A stretch of DNA of 64,000 bases from Cryobacterium arcticum. Its GTDB lineage: Bacteria; Actinomycetota; Actinomycetes; Actinomycetales; Microbacteriaceae. The translations under genes and the position numbers were made by a program. The first letter of the stretch is position 1, and the number at the start of each line of letters is the position of its first letter. This document shows, one piece after another, positions 1 through 8,091 of this stretch. A model generated the notes under the pieces. That model searched no databases and was not told the DNA's origin. It saw nothing but the letters and a program-made list of their open reading frames with translations. Location of the stretch: the NCBI RefSeq assembly GCF_003185895.1, contig NZ_QHLY01000005.1:62001-126000 (forward strand), in the 5' to 3' direction.

Positions 1-458
1 TTGCCGTGGTACGAGCGGTAGGTGGAGAGCACGGTGTCGCGCCCGGTGTGCAGGCGGGCCATGCGGATGGCGTTCTCATTGGCATCCGCACCGCCGTTGG
101 TGAAGAAGACCTTGTTGAAGCCTATGGGCGCCCGGTCGACGATGCGCTTGGCGGCCTCGCCGCGCGCCAGGTTGGCGGTGGACGGGGCGATCGTGGTGAG
201 TAGCTGGGCCTGGTCGATGATGCCCTTGATCACGGCCGGATGCTGGTGGCCGATGTTCACGTTGACCAGTTGGCTGGAGAAGTCGAGGTAGGTGCGGCCG
301 TCGTGGTCCCAGACCCGGCAGCCGAGGCCGCCGGCGATGACGAGGGGCTTCAGCGCCCCCTGGGCCGACCAGGAGTGGAAGACGTGGGCCTTGTCGAGCT
401 GGGCGGTGAGGTCGTTCAGCCCGAGTTCGGTGGTTGTGCCGGTATCGATGTCGGTCAC
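1..458 (-). CDS. Class III (omega/beta-alanine type) aminotransferase, N-terminal part
   Basis: This is the first about 152 residues of a PLP-dependent class III aminotransferase; the rest lies beyond the window edge. The start is a GTG at 458 preceded by gagaaggaa, giving MTDIDTGTTTELG. Visible family features are the N-terminal LDFSSQLVNVNIGHQHP stretch, where the substrate pocket forms, and FTNGGADANENAIRMAR, the cofactor-phosphate region. The PLP lysine is off the window. It follows a dihydropyrimidinase, an N-carbamoyl hydrolase and an ABC importer on the same strand. By family knowledge a beta-alanine or omega-amino-acid:pyruvate transaminase would complete reductive pyrimidine breakdown, but the exact substrate is inferred from context only. 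Confidence 0.85.
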   Translation of the reverse strand, partial: MTDIDTGTTTELGLNDLTAQLDKAHVFHSWSAQGALKPLVIAGGLGCRVWDHDGRTYLDFSSQLVNVNIGHQHPAVIKGIIDQAQLLTTIAPSTANLARGEAAKRIVDRAPIGFNKVFFTNGGADANENAIRMARLHTGRDTVLSTYRSYHG

Positions 459-504
459 GATGCGTTCCTTCTCTTCTGCCCTCGCGAATCGCAAGGGCGG
501 TGGT

Positions 505-540
505 GCACCGGGCGGCTGCTGTGAGGCAGCCGCCCGGTGC
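505..540 (-). terminator. Strong hairpin after the binding-protein gene
   Basis: Perfect 15-bp inverted repeat (505-519 with 526-540, loop tgtgag), just downstream of the substrate-binding protein stop and before the aminotransferase. There is no U-tract. It may be an actinobacterial-type terminator, or a stabiliser that raises binding-protein mRNA over the downstream aminotransferase. Confidence 0.55.
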
Positions 541-549
541 GGAGGTGTA

Positions 550-1701
550 CTACTCGCCGCCCTCCTGGAGGGTGACGTCGATCGGAGTCCAGTCGGCGCC
601 CATGACGTCGACTCCATCCGCGGTCAGCTCATCCAGGGCCTTCTGCACGTACTCGTTGGAGTACGCGGTTTCGGGCGGGTCTGTGGTGATGATGGTGCCA
701 CCGGTTTCGTTCTTCGTGTTCATGGCGATGTCGACGGTGTTGGCCCAGGCAGCCTCGTCGATCAGGCCGACGCCGTTGGTCGACGGGAAGATCAGCTTGC
801 TGACCTCGTTGGTCATCCACAGCTGGTGGCCGGCGGGCAGGGCGGATCCGGCGTCGGCCACGATGGTCGCGGCGTCTTCCGGGTTCTGGGCGGCGTAGAT
901 CCAGCCCTTGATGGAGGCCTTGATGAAGGCGACCGTCTGGTCGGCGTACGCCTCGTCGTCGGCGAGCTTGTCGGTGTTGGCCCAGATGGCGTCTTGGAGC
1001 ATGGCGGTGCCCTCGTCGTTCCAGTCGATGACGTTGAGTTCATCGGGCTGGTAGAGCTCACCGGTGTCGGGGTTGATGGTCTCGAGCACCTGGGCGTACT
1101 CGTTGTAGGTCATGGCCTGGGCCGCGTCGATGTCACCGGCGAGGAAGGCGTTCATGTCGAAGGCCTGCTGCACGAGGTTGATGTCGCCCACCTCGACGCC
1201 GGATTTCTGCATGCCGGCGAAGAGCTCCCACTCGTTGCCGTAACCCCAGCTGCCCACGTTCTTGCCGGCCAGGTCGGCCGGGGTGGTGATGTTCTTGTCC
1301 TTGAACGAGATCTGGGTGGTGGCGCTGCGCTCGAAGATCTGCGCGACGTCGGTGATGTTGGCGCCCTGTTCGATGGAGCCGAGCACCTTGGGAACCCAGG
1401 AGATGGCGTAGTCCACGTCGCCGGAGGCGAGCACGTCTTGCGGCACGATGTCGGCGCCGCCCTCGGCGATGGTGACGTCGAGGCCTTCGTCTTCGTAGTA
1501 GCCCTGGTCGACGGCCGCGTAGTAGCCGGCGAACTGGGCCTGGGCCACCCACTGCAATTGCAGGGTGACGGGGGTGAGGTCTCCGCTGGCGGAGTCGTCG
1601 GACGGGGCGGAATTGCCGGAGGCGCTGCATCCGGAGAGGACGAGTGCGCTGGCAGCGGCAACGGCGCCAGCCGTTGTCAGCCATCGTGTGCTGTGTTTCA
1701 T
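550..1701 (-). CDS. ABC transporter substrate-binding lipoprotein, NMT1/THI5-like
   Basis: 383 residues. It has a lipoprotein signal (MKHSTRW, hydrophobic stretch, lipobox LVLSGC) followed by a spacer rich in Ser and Asp. The mature part begins with LQLQWVAQAQFAGYYAA, a signature of the THI5/NMT1 family that binds pyrimidine-like or small cyclic ligands, with an EGG ligand-loop region soon after. It should sit outside the membrane and feed the two permeases and the ATPase encoded upstream in the same operon. With dihydropyrimidinase and carbamoyl hydrolase nearby, a pyrimidine, hydantoin or ureide ligand is likely. That is inference; the fold is clear and the ligand is not. Confidence 0.88.
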   Translation of the reverse strand: MKHSTRWLTTAGAVAAASALVLSGCSASGNSAPSDDSASGDLTPVTLQLQWVAQAQFAGYYAAVDQGYYEDEGLDVTIAEGGADIVPQDVLASGDVDYAISWVPKVLGSIEQGANITDVAQIFERSATTQISFKDKNITTPADLAGKNVGSWGYGNEWELFAGMQKSGVEVGDINLVQQAFDMNAFLAGDIDAAQAMTYNEYAQVLETINPDTGELYQPDELNVIDWNDEGTAMLQDAIWANTDKLADDEAYADQTVAFIKASIKGWIYAAQNPEDAATIVADAGSALPAGHQLWMTNEVSKLIFPSTNGVGLIDEAAWANTVDIAMNTKNETGGTIITTDPPETAYSNEYVQKALDELTADGVDVMGADWTPIDVTLQEGGE

Positions 1702-1815
1702 GAGTTCCTCCTTAGTAGTACTGCTGCGGGGTGCTGCTGCGGGGGTCGAGCGGTGTGGGTGATGCGGGCGGGTGATGCGGGTTGACCGACTTCGTGGGTC
1801 GGGCGTTTCAGGGGG

Positions 1816-2622
1816 TCAGGCCGGAGCGCTTCGGCTGACGAGTTTCTCCAGGCCGAGTGCTGCGCAGTAGAAGAGGAGTCCGAGAATGATGGAGCCGAGC
1901 ACGTAGGCCCAGGCCAGCCCGTAGTTGCTGCTGGACGCGGCAGACGTGATCGACTTGCCGAGACCGCCGACCGGGCCACCGAAGTATTCGGCGATGAGGG
2001 CGGAGATCACCGCCAGGGATGACGCTATGCGCAGGCCCGTGAACACGAACGGCACCGCGGTGGGCAGGGTGACGGTCTTGGTGGCCTGCCAACTCGACGC
2101 GGCATACGAGCGCATCAGGTCGCGGTGCACCGGGCGCACCATGCGCAGGCCCTTGAGGGTGTTGAAATACACGGGCACGAACACGGCCAGAGCGGCCACG
2201 AGCTGCCGGGCGGTCTCGGCGTTGGCCCCGAACATCGTGTAGAGCACGGGCGCCAGCGCCACGATCGGCACCACCGCGAACGCGGCCACGATCGGTGCCG
2301 CCATTTCGTCGAGGATGCGCAGGAGGGCAGAGAGGATGGCCAGGAGCACGCCGACGATCGCGCCGAGCACCAGCCCGATCAGGGCGTTGCGGCCGGTGAC
2401 GACCATGCCGTTGACCACGTTCTGCAGGTTGGCGGTGAACTGCTCGCCGATCGCGAACGGGCCGGGCAGGATGAACGGCTTGACCGCCAGCACGGTGACG
2501 AAACCCTGCCAGAGCAGGATCGCGACCACGCCGAGCAACACCGGCGGCAGCACGGTGCGGGCCAGGCCGGCCGCGCCCCGCCCTCCGCGCATACTGCCTG
2601 GCGTGCTCGCGGGCGTGCTCAT
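1816..2622 (-). CDS. ABC transporter permease (SsuC/TauC-type)
   Basis: 268 residues, about six transmembrane segments, with a BPD_transp_1 coupling region near LMRSYAASSWQATKTVTLP (the EAA loop, divergent). The ATG at 2622 overlaps the ATPase stop by four bases, so the two are translationally coupled. It belongs to the nitrate/sulfonate/THI5 importer class, matching the NMT1-type binding protein just downstream. The 114-nt gap to that gene holds short direct repeats of gatgcggg and no gene. It is one of two non-identical permeases here, which suggests a heterodimeric channel. Confidence 0.88.
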   Translation of the reverse strand: MSTPASTPGSMRGGRGAAGLARTVLPPVLLGVVAILLWQGFVTVLAVKPFILPGPFAIGEQFTANLQNVVNGMVVTGRNALIGLVLGAIVGVLLAILSALLRILDEMAAPIVAAFAVVPIVALAPVLYTMFGANAETARQLVAALAVFVPVYFNTLKGLRMVRPVHRDLMRSYAASSWQATKTVTLPTAVPFVFTGLRIASSLAVISALIAEYFGGPVGGLGKSITSAASSSNYGLAWAYVLGSIILGLLFYCAALGLEKLVSRSAPA

Positions 2623-3446
2623 CGTGTCTCGACCCCGCGCGCCCCGGTGGAGGCGCTGCCGTGCAGGAGCTCCCGCACCTGGCTGACCGAGTGGAAGAAG
2701 TCCTCGTCTTCGCGCAGGTTCTCGCCGCGGTCGCTCATGCGGCCGAGGTTGACGCTGAGCACGTCGCGGATACGGCCGGGCCGCGGCGACATCACCACCA
2801 CCCGGTTGGAGAGGAACACGGCCTCGGGGATGGAGTGGGTGACGAAGACCACGGCGGCGCTGGTCTCGGCGCAGATGCGCACGAGCTCGTTCTGCATGCG
2901 CTCCCGGGTCATCTCATCGAGCGCGCCGAACGGTTCGTCCATCAGCAAGAGGCTGGGGCTCTCGGCCAGTGACCGGGCGATCGCGACCCGCTGCTGCATG
3001 CCGCCGGAGAGCTGGTCAGGGTAGTGCCCGGCGAAGTCGCTCAGACCCACGAGCTCGATCAATTCGGCGGCCCGCTCACGGCGGGCGGCCTTGCCGGTGC
3101 CGTGCAGCTCGAGCGGAAGCTCGATGTTGCCGGCGACCGTGCGCCAGGGCAGCAGGCCGGCCTGCTGGAAGGCGATGCCGTAGTCCTGGTCGATGCGGGC
3201 CTGCCGGGCGGTCTTGCCGAACACCTCGATCGACCCGCTGGTGGGGGTGTCGAGGTCGGCGATCAAGCGCAGCAGGGTGCTCTTGCCGCAGCCGGACGGC
3301 CCGATCAGCGAGACGAACTCGCCGGGGGCGACGGTGAGGCTCACCGCATCCAGGGCCGTGACGGATGCACCCTTGCGGCCGGCGAAAACACGGCTGACCG
3401 CGTTCACCGCCACGGCATGCTCTACCGGTGCTGCTGCCGTGGTCAT
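2619..3446 (-). CDS. ABC transporter ATPase (SsuB/TauB-type)
   Basis: 275 residues starting MTTAAAPVEHAVAV. Walker A is GPSGCGKSTLL, the signature is LSGGMQQRVAIARSL, Walker B is LLLMDEPFGALDE and the switch is VFVTHS. The ATG at 3446 overlaps the stop of the upstream permease (3443-3446, ATGA), and its own stop overlaps the next permease, so it sits tightly in the operon. It powers import of the ligand captured by the NMT1/THI5-like lipoprotein. A longer open frame upstream exists, but this start has the coupling overlap and matches the usual N-terminus. Confidence 0.92.
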   Translation of the reverse strand: MTTAAAPVEHAVAVNAVSRVFAGRKGASVTALDAVSLTVAPGEFVSLIGPSGCGKSTLLRLIADLDTPTSGSIEVFGKTARQARIDQDYGIAFQQAGLLPWRTVAGNIELPLELHGTGKAARRERAAELIELVGLSDFAGHYPDQLSGGMQQRVAIARSLAESPSLLLMDEPFGALDEMTRERMQNELVRICAETSAAVVFVTHSIPEAVFLSNRVVVMSPRPGRIRDVLSVNLGRMSDRGENLREDEDFFHSVSQVRELLHGSASTGARGVETR

Positions 3447-4387
3447 GAGGCCACCTCTCCCCTGCGGAATCGACGTAAGAACAGTGAGACCAGGCCGACG
3501 AAACCGGCGGCCACGAGGCCCACCAGCACCGACCCGAAGATGGGGGCCCAGGGCTTGCCCGGGTCGCTGCCGGCGGCGCCGGCGTATTCCACGATGAGCC
3601 GGCCGATGCCGCCGCGCAGGCCGATGGATACCTCGGCGACGACGCTGCCAATCACGGCACTGGCCGCCGCGAGGCGCAGGGCCGGCAGCAGGTAGCCCAC
3701 GCTGGCCGGCAGGCGCAGCCGCCAGAGCGTCTTCCACCAGCCCACCGCGTAGCAGTGCATGAGGTCGACATGGTTGGCGTCGGGCGAGCCGAGGCCCTTG
3801 AGCGCGCCGATCGACACCGGGAAGAAGGCGAGGTAGGAGGCGATCAGGGCCACCGACATCCAGTTCTCCCAGGTGAAGGCACCGAACTCGATCTGCGCGC
3901 CCCAGCGCCGCACCAGCGGGGCGAGGGCGATCAGCGGCACGGTCTGGCTGAGGATGATCCAGGGCAAGATGGCCGACTCGGCGAGTTTGAAGCGTTGCAT
4001 GAGCAGGGCCAGGGCCAGGCCCACGGTGACGCCCACGATCCAGCCGACCGCGGCGATGCCGAGGGTGAACAGGGAGGCTTCGAGCACGGCCTGCCACATC
4101 GGGATTGCGTTGGCCCCACCGGTGACCGGTTCGAGCACCCGCTCGAGCATCACCCAGAGGTGCGGCATCGCCATCTCGCTGGCGCGCGGCAGCACGGTGA
4201 TGCCGCCCACGATCACACCGTCGGCGGGGCCGAAGAAGATGTAGAGCTCCCAGAACAGCGCGAGGGCGAGCACGCCGAGAGCGCCCACCAGGATGCGCCG
4301 CGGCATCCCCTGGCCGAGCCAGGACCGGCCGCGTGACGCAACGCCCGCCCGGGCGGGGGCGGTGCGAACGGAGCCGGCCTGGGTCAT
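3443..4387 (-). CDS. ABC transporter permease (SsuC-type), second subunit
   Basis: 314 residues. After a cytoplasmic N-terminus of about 30 residues comes a membrane segment (ILVGALGVLALALFW), then a long periplasmic loop and about five more segments. The coupling loop is near MHCYAVGWWKTLWRLRLP. The ATG at 4387 overlaps the stop of the LLM oxidoreductase gene (4384-4387), and its own TGA overlaps the ATPase start. The unusually large first periplasmic loop (GPADGVIVGG to about TGGANAIP) distinguishes it from the other permease in this operon. It likely pairs with that permease. Confidence 0.88.
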   Translation of the reverse strand: MTQAGSVRTAPARAGVASRGRSWLGQGMPRRILVGALGVLALALFWELYIFFGPADGVIVGGITVLPRASEMAMPHLWVMLERVLEPVTGGANAIPMWQAVLEASLFTLGIAAVGWIVGVTVGLALALLMQRFKLAESAILPWIILSQTVPLIALAPLVRRWGAQIEFGAFTWENWMSVALIASYLAFFPVSIGALKGLGSPDANHVDLMHCYAVGWWKTLWRLRLPASVGYLLPALRLAAASAVIGSVVAEVSIGLRGGIGRLIVEYAGAAGSDPGKPWAPIFGSVLVGLVAAGFVGLVSLFLRRFRRGEVAS

Positions 4388-5400
4388 GCCTTGGCCGTGA
4401 TGTGGTCGGCGAGGGCGGGGATCACGGTTTCGCCGTAGACCCGCATGGTTTCCTCTTTGTTGTCGTGCTGCAGGTACCCGGCGAATTGGTCGACGCCGAG
4501 TTCCTTGAGCGCCTTCAGCTTTTCGATGTGGGCCTCGGCGGGGCCGAGCAGGCAGAACCTGTCGACGATCTCGTCTGGCACGAAGTCGGTGTGGGTGTTG
4601 CCGGCCCGACCGTGCTCGTTGTAGTCGTAGCCCTCGCGGCCCTTGATGTAATCGGTGAGGGCCTTGGGAACCGCGGAGCCCTCGCCGTACTTGGCGACAA
4701 TGTCGGCGACGTGGTTGCCGACCATGCCGCCGAACCACCGGTTCTGGTCGCGCATGTGCGGCATATCGGTGCCGATGTGCATGGGCGCGGCAACGCAGAA
4801 CTTGATCGCGTCGGGGTCGCGGCCCACGTTCTTGGCGGCGGTGCGCACGGTCTTGATCATCCACTCGGCCACGTCGAGGTCGGCCATCTGCAGGATGAAG
4901 CCGTCGCCGACTTCACCGGTGAGCTTGAGCGCGAGCGGACCGTAGGCGGCCACCCAGACGTCGAGGGTGGAGCCCTGACTCCAGGGGAACTGCAGGGTGG
5001 CGCCGTTGTACTCCACCGACCGGGAGTTCGCCAGTTCACGGATCACATGGATCGATTCGCGCAGGGTCTTCAACGTGCTGGGCCGGCCGTTGGTGACCCG
5101 CACCGCGGAGTCGCCGCGGCCGATGCCGCAGATGGTGCGGTTACCGTACATCTCGTTCAGGGTGGCGTAGGTGGACGCCGTGACCGTCCAGTCCCGGGTG
5201 GCCGGGTTGGTGACCATGGGACCCACGATCACCTTGCGGGTCTCGGCCAGGATCTTGCTGTAAATCACATACGGTTCCTGCCAGAGCAGATGGGAGTCGA
5301 AGGTCCACACGTGGCTGAAGCCGTGGTTCTCGGCCAACACGGCCAACTGCACGGTTCGCGCCGAGGGCGGGTTGGTCTGGAGTACTGCGCCGAAGTCCAT
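4384..5400 (-). CDS. LLM-class flavin/F420-type oxidoreductase
   Basis: 338 residues of a bacterial luciferase-like (LLM) TIM barrel. MDFGAVLQTNPPSARTVQLA, VWTFDSHLLWQEPY and VGPMVTNPATRDW fit the subfamily often annotated as CPS_4043-type F420-dependent oxidoreductase. LLM enzymes bind FMN or F420 and carry out hydride transfer or monooxygenation. The gene lies between dihydropyrimidinase (8-nt gap) and the permease (4-nt overlap), so it belongs to the catabolic operon. No PydA-type dihydropyrimidine dehydrogenase is visible, so this could be the redox or ring-oxidising step. That role is inferred. Cofactor choice cannot be read here, although the window encodes F420 biosynthesis. Confidence 0.87.
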   Translation of the reverse strand: MDFGAVLQTNPPSARTVQLAVLAENHGFSHVWTFDSHLLWQEPYVIYSKILAETRKVIVGPMVTNPATRDWTVTASTYATLNEMYGNRTICGIGRGDSAVRVTNGRPSTLKTLRESIHVIRELANSRSVEYNGATLQFPWSQGSTLDVWVAAYGPLALKLTGEVGDGFILQMADLDVAEWMIKTVRTAAKNVGRDPDAIKFCVAAPMHIGTDMPHMRDQNRWFGGMVGNHVADIVAKYGEGSAVPKALTDYIKGREGYDYNEHGRAGNTHTDFVPDEIVDRFCLLGPAEAHIEKLKALKELGVDQFAGYLQHDNKEETMRVYGETVIPALADHITAKA

Positions 5401-5408
5401 GGTGTCCC

Positions 5409-6842
5409 CTAGATCAGGTACTGGCTGAGGCCGCGTTTGATGTACTTGCCATCACCCTTGGCGCCGAGGTACTGGTTGTTGTCGATGACGACCTTGCCGC
5501 GGGAGAGCACGGTGTCGACGTGGCCGTCGATCTCGTAGCCTTCCCAGGCGGAGTAGTCCATGTTCATGTGGTGGGTCTTGTCCACTCCGATGGAGGTGTG
5601 ACCGTTCGGGTCGTAGATCACCACGTCGCCGTCGGCACCGGGCTGGATGACGCCCTTCTTGCCGTACATGCCGAACATGCGGGCCGGCGTGGTGGAGGTG
5701 ACTTCCACCCAGCGTTCGAGGGAGATCTGCTTGTCGACCACGCCCTGGTACAGGAGGTCCATGCGGTGTTCGACCGAGCCGATGCCGTTGGGGATCTTGG
5801 AGAAGTCAGTCAGGCCCATGTCTTTCTGGCCCTTCATGCAGAACGGGCAGTGGTCGGTGGAGACCATCTGGATGTCGTTCGTGCGCAGGCTCTGCCACAT
5901 GTGGTGCTGGTGGCCCTCTGCCTTGGAGCGAAGCGGAGTGGAGCACACCCATTTCGCGCCCTCGAAGCTGCCCCACTCGTCGCTCGAGGCGCCGAGCTGG
6001 TCTTCCAGCGAGAGGTAGAGGTACTGCGGGCAGGTCTCGCCGAACACGTTCTGACCGCGGTCGCGCGCGATGGCGATCTGCTCCACCGCCTGCTTGGCCG
6101 ACACGTGCACCACGTAGAGCGGGGCACCGGTGAGGTTGGCGAGCATGATCGCCCGGTGGGTGGCTTCTTCCTCGGCCTGCCACGGCCGGGTGAGGCCGTG
6201 GTAGTAGGGCGTGGTGTTGCCGGCCTCGATGGCCTGCTGCACGAGCAGGTCGATGACGCTGCCGTTCTCGGCGTGCATCATGATCATGCTGCCGTTGGTG
6301 GCGGCCTTCTGCATAGCCTTGACGATCTGGCCGTCGTCGGAGAGGAACACGCCCTTGTAGGCCATGAACAGCTTGAAGCTGGAGACGCCCTCTTTGACGA
6401 GCTCGTCCATCGCCACGAGCGAGGAGTCCTGCACGTCGGAGAGGATCTGGTGGAAGCCATAGTCGATCGCGCACTCGCCACGCGCCTTCTCGTGCCAGAG
6501 GTGGTACTGGTCGAGCACGTTCTCGCCGGCGTACTGCACCACGAAGTCGACGATGCTCGTGGTACCGCCCCAGGCCGCAGCCCGGGTGCCGGTCTCGAAG
6601 GTGTCGCTGGCCTCGGTGCCGCCGAACGGCATCTGCATATGCGTGTGCGCGTCTATGCCGCCGGGGATGACGTACTTACCGGCGGCGTCGATCACGGTGT
6701 CGACGTTCCGCTCCACATCGAAGCCGAGCAGGGTGGAACCCGGGGCGAGCACCGCGGCGATTCTCTCGCCGTCGATCAGCACATCCGCTGTGGCCGTGCC
6801 CGTGGAATTGACCACGGTGCCGTTCTTGATCAGGGTCTTCAT
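5409..6842 (-). CDS. hydA: Dihydropyrimidinase (hydantoinase)
   Basis: 477 residues of the amidohydrolase superfamily, close to the usual 460-500. The binuclear metal centre is visible: H66 and H68 in GGIDAHTHMQMPFGG, the carboxylated lysine K157 in SSFKLFMAYKG, and further histidines in MMHAENG and YVVHVS. It opens 5,6-dihydrouracil, dihydrothymine or hydantoin rings to N-carbamoyl amino acids in the cytoplasm. The next enzyme, an N-carbamoyl amidohydrolase, is encoded immediately upstream, 130 nt away across a repeat. D-hydantoinase and dihydropyrimidinase cannot be separated by sequence alone. The paired hydrolase and the aminotransferase favour pyrimidine catabolism. Confidence 0.93.
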   Translation of the reverse strand: MKTLIKNGTVVNSTGTATADVLIDGERIAAVLAPGSTLLGFDVERNVDTVIDAAGKYVIPGGIDAHTHMQMPFGGTEASDTFETGTRAAAWGGTTSIVDFVVQYAGENVLDQYHLWHEKARGECAIDYGFHQILSDVQDSSLVAMDELVKEGVSSFKLFMAYKGVFLSDDGQIVKAMQKAATNGSMIMMHAENGSVIDLLVQQAIEAGNTTPYYHGLTRPWQAEEEATHRAIMLANLTGAPLYVVHVSAKQAVEQIAIARDRGQNVFGETCPQYLYLSLEDQLGASSDEWGSFEGAKWVCSTPLRSKAEGHQHHMWQSLRTNDIQMVSTDHCPFCMKGQKDMGLTDFSKIPNGIGSVEHRMDLLYQGVVDKQISLERWVEVTSTTPARMFGMYGKKGVIQPGADGDVVIYDPNGHTSIGVDKTHHMNMDYSAWEGYEIDGHVDTVLSRGKVVIDNNQYLGAKGDGKYIKRGLSQYLI

Positions 6843-6873
6843 CGGGGTTCTCCTGTTCGTTGCTTCGAGTCGT

Positions 6874-6946
6874 TGGTCGAGCCTGTCGAGCGTCGTACTG
6901 AGCCTGTCGAAGTGACCTGGTCACCGGGTCTCGACAGGCTCGACCA
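6874..6946. repeat. Inverted repeat of the tggtcgagcctgtcgag family
   Basis: Two perfect 17-bp arms, tggtcgagcctgtcgag at 6874-6890 and its complement at 6930-6946. They enclose a 13-bp imperfect palindrome gtgacctggtcac and a degenerate copy (gagcctgtcga). The same 17-mer recurs at about 41390. This resembles a REP/BIME-type dispersed element. It lies in the gap between the carbamoyl hydrolase and dihydropyrimidinase genes, so it could also shape operon mRNA. Confidence 0.8.
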
Positions 6947-6972
6947 GCGGATGGTGCGGCGTCGAGACCGGT

Positions 6973-7851
6973 TTACGGCTTGGGGATCGAGGTGTAGGAC
7001 TCGGGGCGGCGGTCCCGGTAGAACTGCCAGTTGTTGCGCACCTGGCGGATCATGCCGAGGTCGAGGTCGCGGATCACGACCTCCTCGTCCACTCCGCTGC
7101 CCAGCTCCCCCACATAGTTGCCCTGCGGGTCGACGAACTGGCTGGTGCCGTAGAACGTCACGGCGAGGTCGCCGTACTCGTTGTCCTCCCGGCCCACCCG
7201 GTTGGGTGCGGCCACGAAGTAGCCGTTGGCGGCGGCGGCGGCCGGCTGCTCGATCTCCCACAGCCGGTTCGACAGCCCCGGCTTGGTGGCGTTGGGGTTG
7301 AAGACGATCTGCGCGCCGTTGAGGCCCAGCTCGCGCCAGCCCTCCGGGAAGTGCCGGTCGTAGCAGATGTAGACGCCGATGGGGCCGACGGCGGTGTTGA
7401 AGACGGGGTAGCCGAGGTTGCCGGGACGGAAGTAGAACTTCTCCCAGAACTTGTCGAGGTGGGGGATGTGGTGCTTGCGGTACTTGCCGAGGATGGTGCC
7501 GTCGGCATCCACTACGACAGCGGTATTGTAATACACGCCGGGCTGCTCCTCCTCGTAGATGGGGAGCACCATGACCAGGTTCAGTTCCTTGGCCAGGGCG
7601 GCGAAGCGCTGCACGATCGGGCCGTCGGCCGGTTCGGCGTAGTCGTAGTACTTCGCGTCTTCGGTGATGCCGAAGTACGGGCCGTAGAAGAGCTCCTGAA
7701 AGCAGATGACCTGGGCGCCGTCGGCGGCCGCGTCGCGCGCGAACTGCTCGTGCTTGGCGAGCATCGATTCGATGTCGCCCGTCCAGGTGGTCTGGGTGAT
7801 CGCCGCTCGCACGATGTTGGCTGTGCCGGTGCTGGTTGGGGTAGCGCTCAT
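6973..7851 (-). CDS. Nitrilase-family N-carbamoyl amidohydrolase (beta-ureidopropionase type)
   Basis: 292 residues of the CN_hydrolase superfamily. The Glu-Lys-Cys triad is visible: E53 in ICFQELFYGPYF, K126 in GKYRKHHIPH and C163 in VYICYDRHFPE. It cleaves an N-carbamoyl amide, releasing ammonia and CO2. In this context the products would be beta-alanine or 3-aminoisobutyrate from dihydropyrimidinase products. It is the promoter-proximal gene of the catabolic operon and lies divergent from a MocR regulator. N-carbamoyl-D-amino acid hydrolase or putrescine carbamoylase activity are alternatives within the same family; the adjacent dihydropyrimidinase is the main argument for the call. Confidence 0.9.
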   Translation of the reverse strand: MSATPTSTGTANIVRAAITQTTWTGDIESMLAKHEQFARDAAADGAQVICFQELFYGPYFGITEDAKYYDYAEPADGPIVQRFAALAKELNLVMVLPIYEEEQPGVYYNTAVVVDADGTILGKYRKHHIPHLDKFWEKFYFRPGNLGYPVFNTAVGPIGVYICYDRHFPEGWRELGLNGAQIVFNPNATKPGLSNRLWEIEQPAAAAANGYFVAAPNRVGREDNEYGDLAVTFYGTSQFVDPQGNYVGELGSGVDEEVVIRDLDLGMIRQVRNNWQFYRDRRPESYTSIPKP

Positions 7852-8091
7852 ACTGTTTGCCTCCGCTAGGTCTCACACTGGGGTGACCTCGTCAGCGGCA
7901 ATCGGCGACAGCGCAAAAAACCTGCGAGCCAAACGTTGGGGAAGCCTGTCGAGATCGAGCCACTTTTCGGTGTCCGGTTTTGTTATTATTCGACGTAAAC
8001 ATTTCTGTTCTGTTTCTTCACATGACGCACGCGTAAATCATCCTGTCCTCCGAAGAGGCAGATTGGCAAGGACTCGCACCGGAGGTCACCC
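7852..8091. promoter_or_regulatory. Divergent control region between catabolic operon and MocR regulator
   Basis: A 240-nt gap with an AT-rich core (about 7975-8040) that stands out from the GC-rich surroundings. It holds two direct copies of cgtaaa (7994-7999 in cgtaaacat, 8032-8037 in cgtaaatcat) and repeated ctgtt units, a layout seen for MocR/PdxR operators. Exact -35/-10 hexamers could not be settled on either strand. The MocR gene has a good ribosome site (ggaggtcaccc) before its ATG. Confidence 0.4.

Noticed and set aside
292..1785. 497-codon plus-strand frame over the NMT1-type binding-protein gene
   Set aside because: The minus strand gives a signal peptide with lipobox and a clear NMT1/THI5 fold. 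The plus frame has no domain.
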